Positions 35,209 through 43,984 of a DNA stretch of 64,000 bases are shown here, one piece after another (position 1 is the first letter of the stretch; every line of letters starts with the position of its first letter). The notes under the pieces are model-generated. The model did not search any database and was not told the origin of the DNA. It saw nothing but the letters and a program-made list of their open reading frames with translations. Location of the stretch: assembly GCA_963735445.1 (NCBI GenBank), contig CAVTLC010000011.1:48729-112728 (forward strand), read 5' to 3'. Source of the DNA: AP-15 sp963735445 (GTDB taxonomy: Bacteria > Pseudomonadota > Alphaproteobacteria > ATCC43930 > CGMCC-115725). The position numbers and the translations under genes are program-made.

Positions 35209-36618
35209 TTAGCAATTATTATCCCAGCTGCGGTTGAGCGTTGTTCCGGTTACCCGATAGCATTTGTTGTCTGGCCCGTTGAGCGCAACATTCATGATCT
35301 CACCCCACGGATCCCATATCAGACCGGTCGCCGCCCAGGCTTTTATTCTTACACCCTGCGCATCGCCGGGCAGATCGACCTGGTGGGTGTAGCCAACGGT
35401 TTTATCGCCCGATTCCCAGCTTCTGTTTTGGTTGTAGTTGCCATGGGCATCGGGCTCGACCCAATCCACTTCGAATTTCGCGACATATGCGCCCGAATGC
35501 TGTAATTTGACAAAGCCGTTGGGATATTTGACGCATTCGGTATCGGTATAGTCGGTGGTAAATCCCATCCGGGCAAATTCATTGTCTTTTAAAAACACGA
35601 CAGTATATGCGATGGGAAACCCGGGATTGTCGCGGCGATAGCGAGCGTCTTGCTTGATGTAGTCCTGCAAACCCTTCAGCGCGGACTCGGCGCCGCCGCT
35701 GAAGATGCTGACCGGGGTCTCCGCTCCGCCGCCGAGCGCCAGCGCGGTGAAAGAAGCATTACTGATAATATTTTTGTACTTCGCGTCGAGATTGCCGCCG
35801 GCTGTGACCCCGCCCTGGGTCGCCTGCTCGAACGCCCCCTTCAAATTGAACGAGGTATCGACCGCGGAAGTCTCCATCTTAACCATCAGAAGACGACCGT
35901 AATCGACGCTGCGGACATACCCTGGCGGTCGGCTGGCGTTAAAGACGCGTTGCGCATCGCTCAGCGAAACACCCGGGTCGAACACGTCCGCCGGGGCCGA
36001 GGGCGCATCCATCCAAACCGTGTAGAACACCTGCTTGAAATAGGCGACAAGGACCGAGGTCTCGGTCGTGCTGCTCGAACTGATCTGCGCGCTGGCGTTG
36101 CCCGAGGCCCATTTCGCATTGAACCCGAGATCGAGCGACACTTGCTGCGAAGAGAACGCCTGAGTGGTTTGAACAAATGAGCGCGCGGCGTTGATGTAAC
36201 CCTGGCTGGCCGCCTGCTTGTTCCACTCCTCGAGCTTGGCGTTTAAGAAGTGCTGGACGTTGGACCCGGACGGAACCAGCGTACCGCTCGGGTTTTCAAG
36301 CCCTGGCAGATCGATCGTCAGAGTAGCCGAGCCCCGCGCAAGCGAAATCGGCGTCGGACGGCCTTCGCTGAGGTTCTGATCGGCGAGAACCAGGGCGCCG
36401 GGAAAGATAACGCCGGCGGTGGGGCTCAATATGGCCACCTCGCTCAGGGTCTTGCTCAACGAACGCTGAGTCTTAGTGCAAATAATTACACCGTTGCTGT
36501 TGGATTGGCGGTCTTTGACCGGGATTGCGGAGGTGCTGCCGTCGGGCACCACCGCCAGGAGGACACGCGGATCGTAATCGAGTGATTCGATGTATTTGTC
36601 GAGATCCGGGTTGGGCAC
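35209..36618 (-). CDS. Cholesterol-dependent cytolysin (thiol-activated cytolysin family), no signal peptide
   Basis: A 469-residue protein collinear with pneumolysin (471 residues). Blocks in order: KTQRSLSKTLSEVAILSPTA, FPGALVLADQNLSEGRPTPI, TIDLPGL, the amphipathic TMH1-like region (about 150-190), FKQVFYTVWMDAP...PADVF (194-213), the SVDYGRLLMVKMETS core strand (237-251), TMH2-like 262-290, NPGFPIAYTVVFLKDNEFA (331-349) and LQHSGAYVAKFEVDWVE (372-388). The domain-4 undecapeptide is AATGLIWDPWG (429-439; Cys replaced by Ala, final Arg by Gly) and the Thr-Leu cholesterol pair is T460-L461. Family members form large beta-barrel pores in cholesterol membranes. Start is GTG with GAGGAG eight bases upstream; there is no Sec signal. 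GC is lower than in neighbours (57 of 120 bases at 35461-35580 by hand count), which suggests transfer. Confidence 0.9.
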   Translation of the reverse strand: MPNPDLDKYIESLDYDPRVLLAVVPDGSTSAIPVKDRQSNSNGVIICTKTQRSLSKTLSEVAILSPTAGVIFPGALVLADQNLSEGRPTPISLARGSATLTIDLPGLENPSGTLVPSGSNVQHFLNAKLEEWNKQAASQGYINAARSFVQTTQAFSSQQVSLDLGFNAKWASGNASAQISSSSTTETSVLVAYFKQVFYTVWMDAPSAPADVFDPGVSLSDAQRVFNASRPPGYVRSVDYGRLLMVKMETSAVDTSFNLKGAFEQATQGGVTAGGNLDAKYKNIISNASFTALALGGGAETPVSIFSGGAESALKGLQDYIKQDARYRRDNPGFPIAYTVVFLKDNEFARMGFTTDYTDTECVKYPNGFVKLQHSGAYVAKFEVDWVEPDAHGNYNQNRSWESGDKTVGYTHQVDLPGDAQGVRIKAWAATGLIWDPWGEIMNVALNGPDNKCYRVTGTTLNRSWDNNC

Positions 36619-36981
36619 GTCTGTTACTCCTCAATCAAATAATTTTGCGAGAATAGTATTAACCAAAAATCCCGCGAGCAGCCGTACATTCCTGATCCCC
36701 TGTTGGGCGCCAAGAACAATCCACACAGAACGAGTTTGCGCATGGCGCCGGCAAATGCGCATTGGCTGGGCACGGGAGAGAGCTGGTCCGGGAATGAGGT
36801 CCGGATGCGATCCGGCGATCCCGGCCCGGATCGGCCTTTAGCTGCGTTCACGAAGGCCCGGACCTAAACATCTCTCTTCAAACACCGTGCCAACGCCGGC
36901 GAAGGCGCCGCTTGCGTGCCGTAGCTTGCCGCGCCGCCGGCGCCGTGGCTAGGATCGCTCTCGTGCACAAAGGGGACCACG
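36619..36981. other. 363 bp divergent intergenic region beside the cytolysin
   Basis: This separates the cytolysin from a divergent hydrolase. The 60 bp nearest the cytolysin (36630-36675) are AT-rich and contain its ribosome site and probably its promoter; by eye TTGGTT followed 16 bases later by AATTAT on the minus strand is a weak candidate. Nothing else is recognised. Confidence 0.4.
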
Positions 36982-37863
36982 ATGCCACATTTGTCGACCG
37001 ATGACGGGGTGCGGCTTTATTACGAAGAGACCGGGTCGGGTACGCCGATCGTCTTTGTCCATGAATTTGCCGACGATTACCGCGGCTATGAAGGGCAAAT
37101 GCGCTATTTCGGGCGGCGGTATCGCTGCGTCGCCTATAACGCGCGTGGCTACCCGCCATCCGATGTTCCGGACGAGCCGGCGCGCTATTCGCAAGATCGA
37201 GCCCGCGACGATATCCGCGCTGTGCTCGACGCGCTCGCGATCGACAAGGCGCATGTTGTCGGCATATCGATGGGCGGATTTGCGACACTGCATTTCGGGT
37301 TTGCCTATCCGGGGCGCGCATTATCGCTGGTCGTGGCCGGCTGCGGCTACGGCGCCGAACCCGGAAAGCGTCAGCAATTTCACGACGAGACCGCCAAGAC
37401 CATTGCCTTGATCGAGGGCCAGGGAATGGGCGAGGCGAGCAAAGTTTATGCGCAGGGACCGAGCCGAGTGCAGTTTCAAAACAAGGACCCGCGCGGCTGG
37501 GGCGAGTTCGCAACAAACCTCGCTGGGCATTCGACCAAAGGTTCGGCGTTGACGATGCGTGGCGTCCAGGCGCAGCGCCCGTCCTTATGGGATCTGACCG
37601 ATCGGATGGCGCACCTCGAGGTGCCGACCCTGATCATGACCGGCGACGAGGATCACCCCTGCCTCGAACCCGGCATTATGATGAAGCGGACGATCCCGAC
37701 CGCGGCACTCGTCGTCTTCCCCAACACCGGTCATGCGCTTAATCTCGAAGAGCCCGATCTGTTTAATCGCACGCTCGACGAGTTTTTTCATCAGGTGGAG
37801 CGTGGGCGGTGGCCGCGCCGCGACCCGCGTGCCGTGACCGGCTCGATCCTGGGGATGCGGTAA
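36982..37863 (+). CDS. Alpha/beta hydrolase
   Basis: A 293-residue cytoplasmic hydrolase of the alpha/beta fold. The nucleophile elbow is GISMGG with Ser96, the acid is probably Asp222 in TGDEDHP, and the His is His251 in NTGHALNLEEP. The oxyanion region is VFVHEFADDYRGYEGQM (25-40), where HEFADD replaces the usual HGxP. Substrate cannot be predicted. It is divergent from the cytolysin; no functional link is evident. Confidence 0.86.
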   Translation: MPHLSTDDGVRLYYEETGSGTPIVFVHEFADDYRGYEGQMRYFGRRYRCVAYNARGYPPSDVPDEPARYSQDRARDDIRAVLDALAIDKAHVVGISMGGFATLHFGFAYPGRALSLVVAGCGYGAEPGKRQQFHDETAKTIALIEGQGMGEASKVYAQGPSRVQFQNKDPRGWGEFATNLAGHSTKGSALTMRGVQAQRPSLWDLTDRMAHLEVPTLIMTGDEDHPCLEPGIMMKRTIPTAALVVFPNTGHALNLEEPDLFNRTLDEFFHQVERGRWPRRDPRAVTGSILGMR

Positions 37864-38042
37864 CGCCTGCCGGACGAACGAGCACCTAAACTGCGAGGGG
37901 AATGCGTCGGGGCGCGTGAATCCTGTTATTTGCTTCGTAATTAACCGGCAAATGCCCATATCTGCAATATCGTCTGCGATTTGAGTTTGGCCGCGGACGG
38001 CTGAGAGAGGCGCGTGCTCTTGCCTGGTTTTCGGGAGGAGCC

Positions 38043-38744
38043 ATGCCCGCCACACTTTCGATCTTAAATAAGCTGCTGCTCGCGCTGACGCCCGAAGATC
38101 TCGATCGTCTTCACCCCCACCTCGAGCTGATTACGCTCGTACAAAAGCAGATCCTGTCCAAACCGAATGCACCGATAGAGCATGTTCACTTTGTGCAAGA
38201 TGGCATGGTCTCCATTGTGCAAGTGTTGGAAGACGGGGTCGATGCGGAAGTCGGGGTAATCGGGAGTGAGGGATTCGACGGAATGCCGGTTCTGCTAGGT
38301 GCGGAGACCTCGCCCCTCGAGGCGATGGTTCAGCTTCCTGGCTTTGCTCTGCGATTGCCGGCCAGCGCGTTGCGCGATGCAGTGGCCCGTAGCCCTGCCC
38401 TCTCCGAATTGCTGCTCCGCTATGTCCAGGCGTTTCATATTCAGGTGTCAATGTGTGCAGGCTGCAATCTCCGACACAATCTGCCGGAGCGGCTTGCGCG
38501 CTGGCTTTTGATGGCGCGTGATCGAGCGGCAAGCGATCGCCTGCGGCTTACCCATGAATTTCTTTCAATCATGCTCGGGGTGCGGCGGCCTGGGATCACC
38601 GTGGCGCTGGGTGCGCTGAGAGCCGCGAGATTGATCTACAATGGCCATGGCCATGTCACGATCATCGACCGGCCCGGCCTGGAGGCGGCCTGTTGCGAGT
38701 GCTACGGCGTTGTCAGGAATGAGTACAAACGTTTGCTCCCGTAA
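38043..38744 (+). CDS. Crp/Fnr family transcriptional regulator
   Basis: A 233-residue regulator with an N-terminal cyclic-nucleotide-binding-like barrel (VHFVQDGMVSIVQVLEDGVDAEVGVIGSEGFDGMPVLLG) and a C-terminal winged helix (LTHEFLSIMLGVRRPGITVALGALRAARLI). No Fe-S cysteine pattern like FNR is present. The recognition region LGVRRPGITVALGAL is of the type found in many rhizobial regulators annotated simply as Crp/Fnr. GGGAGGAGCC sits directly before the ATG. Effector unknown. Confidence 0.9.
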   Translation: MPATLSILNKLLLALTPEDLDRLHPHLELITLVQKQILSKPNAPIEHVHFVQDGMVSIVQVLEDGVDAEVGVIGSEGFDGMPVLLGAETSPLEAMVQLPGFALRLPASALRDAVARSPALSELLLRYVQAFHIQVSMCAGCNLRHNLPERLARWLLMARDRAASDRLRLTHEFLSIMLGVRRPGITVALGALRAARLIYNGHGHVTIIDRPGLEAACCECYGVVRNEYKRLLP

Positions 38745-38888
38745 TGCGGACCGAGTCTCTTTCGCCGGCTCCAAACACAAGAACACCGCGAACGCACGTT
38801 ATTGCGCTTTGATCGGCTATCGTTGGCTCGTCTGGTGACGGCGCGGCCGATCGGCTAGCCTCTGCGAGCACAGCGCGCGGAGTTGCGG

Positions 38889-40037
38889 ATGGCCTCTGCC
38901 GAACCGGAATTCACCCTCGGCATCGAGGAGGAGTATTTTCTCGTCGACCGCACGACGCGCGATGTCGTCGACGACCCGCCATCCGAAATGCTGGCCGATT
39001 GTGAGGCGTTGCTGGCGGGCCAGGTCAGCCCCGAATTTCTGCGTTCGCAGATCGAGATCGGCACCCGCGTGTGCGCCAGCCTCGCCGAAGCGCGCGCCGA
39101 CCTGCGCCATCTCCGCCGGACTGTCGCCGCGGTCGCGGCCCGCCACGGCATGGCGCCGGTAGCCGCCGCAACCCATCCCTTTGCCCGCTGGGACGCGCAG
39201 AAAACCACCGAGCGCCGCCGCTATGCCGATCTGCAGGATGACCTGCAAGGCGTCGTGCGCCGGCTCGCGATCTGCGGCCTGCATGTCCATATCGGGCTGC
39301 CCGACGACGAATTGCGCATCGATTTGATGAACCAGGCGTCCTATTTCCTGCCGCATCTTTTGGCATTGTCGACATCGTCGCCGTTCTGGCGTGGCGAAAA
39401 CACCGGGCTCAAATCATACCGGCTCGCCGTGTTCGACGAATTGCCGCGCACCGGCATGCCCGAGCGCTTTGACAGCTGGGGTGAATATCGCCGCCACGTC
39501 GCGGTGATGACCGATGCCGGGCTGATCGAGGACGCCACCAAATTGTGGTGGGATCTGCGTCCGAGCGAGCGCTTCCCGACTTTGGAAATGCGCATCGCCG
39601 ACAGCTGCACGGCATTGGAGGATTCGTTGTCGATCGCCGCGCTGTTCCGCTGCCTATTGCGGATGCTGTGGCGGCTCAAGCGCGAAAACCAGCGTTGGCG
39701 CATCTATGCCCGGATGCTGATCGATGAGAACCGCTGGCTGGCACAGCGCTATGGCGTCGATCGCGGGCTCGTCGATTTCGGCCGCGGCCGGATCGTCCCC
39801 TATGCGGAGCTGCTCGAAGAGATCCTGACATTGATCGAGCCCGACGCGCGCCATTTCGGCTGCGACGCCGAGGTGGCGCATGCCCGCCATATCCTCGCCC
39901 GCGGCACCAGCGCCCACCGGCAGATCGCAGAATTCGATGCGGCCCTCGCCGCCGGCGCCACCCGCGAGGAAGCCCTTATCACCGTCGTCGACTGGCTGAT
40001 CGCCGAAACCGCCCGCGGCGTGGCGGACCCCGATTGA
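38889..40037 (+). CDS. Carboxylate-amine ligase, YbdK type (GCS2 family)
   Basis: GCS2-family ligase of 382 residues, related to the YbdK group that shows weak gamma-glutamylcysteine ligase activity. Hallmarks: FTLGIEEEYFLVD at the N-terminus, SQIEIGTRVC, HPFARW, ICGLHVHIGLPD, SSPFWRGENTGLKSYR, and LWWDLRPSERFPTLEMRIADSCT. The acidic metal-binding residues expected for the fold are retained. The ATG at 38889 gives the family N-terminus; a TTG two codons earlier is in frame. The substrate is not established for this group. Confidence 0.9.
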   Translation: MASAEPEFTLGIEEEYFLVDRTTRDVVDDPPSEMLADCEALLAGQVSPEFLRSQIEIGTRVCASLAEARADLRHLRRTVAAVAARHGMAPVAAATHPFARWDAQKTTERRRYADLQDDLQGVVRRLAICGLHVHIGLPDDELRIDLMNQASYFLPHLLALSTSSPFWRGENTGLKSYRLAVFDELPRTGMPERFDSWGEYRRHVAVMTDAGLIEDATKLWWDLRPSERFPTLEMRIADSCTALEDSLSIAALFRCLLRMLWRLKRENQRWRIYARMLIDENRWLAQRYGVDRGLVDFGRGRIVPYAELLEEILTLIEPDARHFGCDAEVAHARHILARGTSAHRQIAEFDAALAAGATREEALITVVDWLIAETARGVADPD

Positions 40038-40051
40038 TCGGTAATAGCGGC

Positions 40052-41254
40052 TCAGGCCGGGACGGGTTCGGCGAGCGGGACGCGCGTCACCTTGTGGGCC
40101 TGCAATGCCGGCAATACGTCGCGGGCAAAGCGGCGGATTTGCTCGATAAACAACTCGTGCGGCAATACCCCGCGATTGAGGCTGATCTGGACATTGTCGG
40201 CGCCGGCGCTGTCGGCGGCGTCGATGATCCGCCGCGTCACTTCCTCGGCTGTGCCCCACGGCATGTCCTCGGCCTGGCGCTCGACATCGGCCATCGTCAG
40301 GCCACGGAAATCGTCGCGGGCGAATTGCGCCGCGCGGCGGTTCTCCGGGCTGACATAATCGGTCGAGGAAGCGCTCGAATAGCCGGTCTCGCGCTGCCGC
40401 TCGGTCTCGGTAAAGTTGCCGTGGCTGAACAAGGTGCGGTTGAAGTAGAGATGATAGGGGCCCATCTCGCGCACCGCCTCGGCCTTGCTCGGCGCGACAT
40501 AGGCGCTGATGCCGAGCGAAAGATGGTCGGGGGTGATGCGATGCCCGGCCTGAGCGAGACAGCGCGCGTAATAGCGGATGATGTCGTCGCGCAACCCGCG
40601 CGAGCGGCCGAGGCCGGGGGTGATCGGTAGGTCGTGCCGGGCGGCGAACTCGATCAATTCCTTGCTGCCGACGACAGGCATCCAGATTGGCGGGCGCGGC
40701 TGCTGCAACGGCCGCGGCCACAATGCGACATCCTCGTAATTCCAGAATTGTCCGCGATACGAAAACACGTCCTCGCTCCAGGCGCGGGTGATGATGTCGA
40801 ACGCCTCCTCAAAACGAGCGCGCGACTGGGCGAGCGGCACATTGTGAACCTGGTACTCGCGCGGAATGCCGCGGGCAAAACCCGAGATCAGCCGCCCGTT
40901 CGACATGCAATCGAGCATCGCCAGCTCTTCCGCAAGCCGCAATGGCTCGTGCAACGGCAGCAGGTTGCCATAGATCAGCAATTTCAGGTTCTTGGTGCGC
41001 TGGGCGGCGGCCGCAGCGAGCAAATTCGGCGAGTTCATCAGTCCATAGGGCGAGCAATGATGCTCGTTGAAGCCGACGCCGTCATAACCGAGCCGGTCGA
41101 GCTCCTCCCATGCCGCGAGATGCTCGGCATAGGTGCGCGCCGCGATTTCGGGCTTGAAGTGCTCCTTGCCAAGCGGATAGGGCAGCTCGCCGCCGACTTT
41201 CAGATGTTCGAGTTGCTCGCCATACGCCAACAAATCAAAGACAAAGACTTTCAT
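40052..41254 (-). CDS. LLM class flavin-dependent oxidoreductase
   Basis: A 400-residue luciferase-like monooxygenase using reduced flavin. The N-terminal half has WEELDRLGYDGVGFNEHHCSPYGLMNSPNLLAAAAAQRTKNLKL, the typical F-N-E-H-H active-site strand, and SGFARGIPREY; the C-terminal half has the ALWPRPLQQPRPPIWMPVVG loop. GGGAGGT precedes the ATG. Converges with the GCS2 gene and diverges from a CoA transferase. Such enzymes oxidise small organics or xenobiotics; no substrate can be assigned. Confidence 0.9.
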   Translation of the reverse strand: MKVFVFDLLAYGEQLEHLKVGGELPYPLGKEHFKPEIAARTYAEHLAAWEELDRLGYDGVGFNEHHCSPYGLMNSPNLLAAAAAQRTKNLKLLIYGNLLPLHEPLRLAEELAMLDCMSNGRLISGFARGIPREYQVHNVPLAQSRARFEEAFDIITRAWSEDVFSYRGQFWNYEDVALWPRPLQQPRPPIWMPVVGSKELIEFAARHDLPITPGLGRSRGLRDDIIRYYARCLAQAGHRITPDHLSLGISAYVAPSKAEAVREMGPYHLYFNRTLFSHGNFTETERQRETGYSSASSTDYVSPENRRAAQFARDDFRGLTMADVERQAEDMPWGTAEEVTRRIIDAADSAGADNVQISLNRGVLPHELFIEQIRRFARDVLPALQAHKVTRVPLAEPVPA

Positions 41255-41363
41255 GCGCCGACCTCCCTACGCGCCCGGGCTACTGACGCACCCGATTGCG
41301 GTTCAACCACGTTAGCCGTTGCTCTACTGTAACCGCTCTCGCTTGGCCACAAGGAACCGCGCG

Positions 41364-42587
41364 ATGGATGGAATAGAGCCGAACTGCCTTGAAGGAATTC
41401 GCGTCCTCGATTTGACGCAATTCGAAGCCGGGACGTCGTGCACCGAGACGCTAGCCTGGCTCGGCGCCGAGGTCGTCAAGGTCGAGAACCCGAAGGGTGG
41501 TGAGGCCGGCCGCAGCCTTGGCAGCGGCCCCGCTCCGGGCGCGGATTCGTATTATTTCATGATCTACAACGCCAATAAGAAATCGGTCACGGTCAATCTG
41601 AAATCCGAGCGCGGGTTGGCGCTGGTCAAAGAAATGGCCAAAAAAGCCGATATCTTCGCCGAGAATTTCGCACCTGGCGCTATCGAGCGGCTTGGGCTCG
41701 GCTGGGACGAGTTGCACAAGCTGAACCCGCGCCTCGTCTACGCCCAGGTCAAGGGGTTCGGTAGCGGTACGCCGTACGAAAACAACCTCGCCTTTGACAT
41801 GATCGCGCAGGCTTGCGGCGGCAACATGGCGATTACCGGCGAGCGCGCGGGCCGCCCCGCCAAGCCCGGCCCGACCCTCGGCGACACCGGGACCGGGATG
41901 CTATTGGCGATCGGCGTTCTGGGCGCCTTGTTTCAGCGCGAGAGGACCGGCAAGGGCAGGCGCGTTCAGGTCGCGATGCAGGATGCTCAATTGCAATATA
42001 CCCGCGGCGCCTTTATCCAGCACGCCCGCACCGGCCAGCCGGCGATGCGCAACGGCGCCAAATCGCTCGCCGGCGGTATGGCGCCGGCCGACATCTATCC
42101 CTGCAAACCGGGCGGTCCCAACGACTATGTCTATGTCTTTACAAGCCCCGGCAATGAAGAGCATTGGCGGCGGCTGTTGACGGTCATCGGCCACGAAGAT
42201 TTGATCCAGGACCCGCGCTTTGCGACACGCGAGGCGCGCGCCAAGCACGAGGCCGAAATCGACGCGATGGTCTCCGAATGGACGCGCCGGCATGACAAGC
42301 ACGAAGCGATGCGGCTCGTCGGCGCTGCGGGCGTGCCGGCCGGGGCAGTGTTCGATACCGGCGACCTTTTGGCTGAGCCGAGCTTTGCCGAACGCGGCAT
42401 CATTCAGACGATGCAACACCCGGCCGGAGAGCTGCGGATGCCGGCCTTTCCGGTGCGCTTCGACGGCGCCCCGGCCCCGATCAGACCGTCGCCGCTATTG
42501 GGCGAGCACACGAGCGAAGTGTTCGCCGACTGGCTCGGCATGAGCGCCGGCGATCTTGAAGGGCTGCGCAAGGACGGCGTTGTCTAA
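41364..42587 (+). CDS. CaiB/BaiF family CoA transferase
   Basis: Class III CoA transferase of 407 residues. The N-terminal LEGIRVLDLTQFEAGTSCTETLAWLGAEVVKVENPKGGE and the NANKKSVTVNLKSERG block match formyl-CoA transferase relatives; the likely catalytic Asp is in NLAFDMIAQACGGNMAITG. AAGGAACC precedes the ATG at 41364, which I take over an upstream in-frame start. The acyl donor is unknown; the neighbouring flavin oxidoreductase hints at a degradative pathway but that is only context. Confidence 0.9.
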   Translation: MDGIEPNCLEGIRVLDLTQFEAGTSCTETLAWLGAEVVKVENPKGGEAGRSLGSGPAPGADSYYFMIYNANKKSVTVNLKSERGLALVKEMAKKADIFAENFAPGAIERLGLGWDELHKLNPRLVYAQVKGFGSGTPYENNLAFDMIAQACGGNMAITGERAGRPAKPGPTLGDTGTGMLLAIGVLGALFQRERTGKGRRVQVAMQDAQLQYTRGAFIQHARTGQPAMRNGAKSLAGGMAPADIYPCKPGGPNDYVYVFTSPGNEEHWRRLLTVIGHEDLIQDPRFATREARAKHEAEIDAMVSEWTRRHDKHEAMRLVGAAGVPAGAVFDTGDLLAEPSFAERGIIQTMQHPAGELRMPAFPVRFDGAPAPIRPSPLLGEHTSEVFADWLGMSAGDLEGLRKDGVV

Positions 42588-42621
42588 GCGCGGCGAGGCA
42601 AAACCTGCCTTCGGTTCGGTC

Positions 42622-43131
42622 TCAGGAGAGCGACAGGCGCCAGACGCCGTCCCGGCTGCGCTCGAGCAGGGTGCGGCCATGACCCCACGGCTCGGCGGTG
42701 ACACCGCGAATGTGAACCTCGATCCGGTCGGCATCGACTCTGACGGCGATCAGCTGTCCCGCTAAGGCGCCCTCAGGGTCGTCGACTTGCTGCAATCGGC
42801 TCTCGACCGCCGAGCGCTCGTCGATCAACTCGGCACGCCCCGCGAGGCTGACATAGGCGTTGCCGGAATCGTGCTGGAAGGCGAGCGTGACATATCCCGC
42901 ATCGCGGATTTCGGTGGTTTTCCGAGCCAGGCGCCGGGTCAGAAACCAGCGCGTCCACCAATCTTCCCCGGTTTCATTGGGAAAGGCTTTGACGACTCGG
43001 GCATGAGCATTGCCGCCGTCGGCCGCTGTAACGACCCAGCAATAGGGCACGTCGGCCACCGCCGCGCGCGCTGCGGCGAGCAAGCGCGCGACCTCTGGCT
43101 CCTCCCTGACTTTCGGTGCGATCATCGGCAT
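42622..43131 (-). CDS. Pyridoxamine 5'-phosphate oxidase family protein
   Basis: A 169-residue split-barrel flavin-binding protein. The block YCWVVTAADGGNAHARVVKAFPNE, then WFLTRRLARKTTEIRDAGYVTLAFQHDSGNAYVSLAGRAELI, is the PPOX/general-stress-protein-26-like pattern. The final DGVWRLSLS resembles the substrate-strand end. GGAGG precedes the ATG. It is divergent from the TetR gene and probably its target. Confidence 0.85.
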   Translation of the reverse strand: MPMIAPKVREEPEVARLLAAARAAVADVPYCWVVTAADGGNAHARVVKAFPNETGEDWWTRWFLTRRLARKTTEIRDAGYVTLAFQHDSGNAYVSLAGRAELIDERSAVESRLQQVDDPEGALAGQLIAVRVDADRIEVHIRGVTAEPWGHGRTLLERSRDGVWRLSLS

Positions 43132-43183
43132 CGATTTCCTCCGTCTACGTCCGGGTGAGAATACTTCTTGTGGAGCAATAATT

Positions 43184-43201
43184 CTAGAACTAACGTTCTA
43201 G
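43184..43201. promoter_or_regulatory. Perfect 7-bp inverted repeat: likely TetR operator
   Basis: CTAGAAC-TAAC-GTTCTAG is a perfect 18-bp inverted repeat in the 71 bp gap between the divergent PPOX and TetR genes. It ends one base before the tetR ATG, so a bound repressor would block both initiation regions. Confidence 0.8.
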
Positions 43202-43202
43202 C

Positions 43203-43793
43203 ATGCCACGTCCCAGATTTGAACAGGCCGATTTTCTCGCCGCCGCATTGGCGATCGCCGCCGAGCACGGGCCGTCCGCCGCGACGGTTGCGTCGATCAC
43301 CGAGCGTCTCAAGGCGCCGGTAGGGTCGTTCTATTATCGCTTTTCGTCGCGTGACCTGCTGCTTGGCGAGCTGTGGCTGCAGACCGTGCTTGCCTTCCAG
43401 CAAGGAATCACCGCGGCGCTGGATGCCGGGGACGCGCTCGCAGCCTCATTGCACACGCCCCACTGGGTCCGCGAGCATCTCGATGAGGCCCGCCTACTGC
43501 TGCTCTATCACCGCGACGATTTCGGTCAGCCCCGATGGCCGCAGCATCTGCGCGATGGGGTTGCGGCGCAGACCCGGCAGATCGAGACCGGCATCGCAAA
43601 ATTCGCCGACCTGGCCTTCGAGCGAGCGGGCGTCGACGAACTGCGCCGCGCCCAATTCCTGCTTGCCGAGGTGCCGGTTGCTGTCGTGCGCCAACACTTG
43701 CTCCGGCGTGAGCCGCCGCCGCCCCTCGTCGACGATCTGATCCGCGTTACCTATCATGCCGTCATCGCCGATTACCGCCTTCACTCCGGCTAA
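43203..43793 (+). CDS. TetR/AcrR family transcriptional regulator
   Basis: A 196-residue repressor. The helix-turn-helix is at residues about 25-47 (SAATVASITERLKAPVGSFYYRFSSRDLLLGELW), with the YYRFxSR motif typical of TetR. The ligand-binding half is helical. No ribosome site precedes the ATG because the operator occupies that position, so a leaderless transcript or a different start is possible; the ATG is supported by the family N-terminus. Ligand unknown; the divergent PPOX gene is the likely regulon member. Confidence 0.9.
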   Translation: MPRPRFEQADFLAAALAIAAEHGPSAATVASITERLKAPVGSFYYRFSSRDLLLGELWLQTVLAFQQGITAALDAGDALAASLHTPHWVREHLDEARLLLLYHRDDFGQPRWPQHLRDGVAAQTRQIETGIAKFADLAFERAGVDELRRAQFLLAEVPVAVVRQHLLRREPPPPLVDDLIRVTYHAVIADYRLHSG

Positions 43794-43850
43794 CCGGTGG
43801 CGTAGGGTTGATGAAGGCTCCCGACGGTTTCTATCATCTGATCGCATGTT

Positions 43851-43880
43851 TTGAATTAATTAATCCCACATTGATATACG
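43851..43880 (+). promoter_or_regulatory. Candidate promoter of the heptose/glycan operon
   Basis: TTGAAT (43851-43856) and TATACG (43875-43880) with an 18-base spacer lie in an AT-rich stretch about 105 bp before the first gene of the operon. Each hexamer matches the sigma-70 consensus at four of six positions. Confidence 0.35.
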
Positions 43881-43984
43881 CAACGAAGCCCGTAGACTGC
43901 CGATGTATGCCTGTTTACTTATAGCACCTGAAATAATTGACCGATCCACATGTGCCTTATGCTCGTCAGAAGATTGATACAAAA

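Noticed and set aside
39654..40721. 355-codon minus-strand frame over the GCS2 and LLM genes
   Set aside because: It spans two real genes and its translation is Arg/Pro/Ala-rich without motifs.
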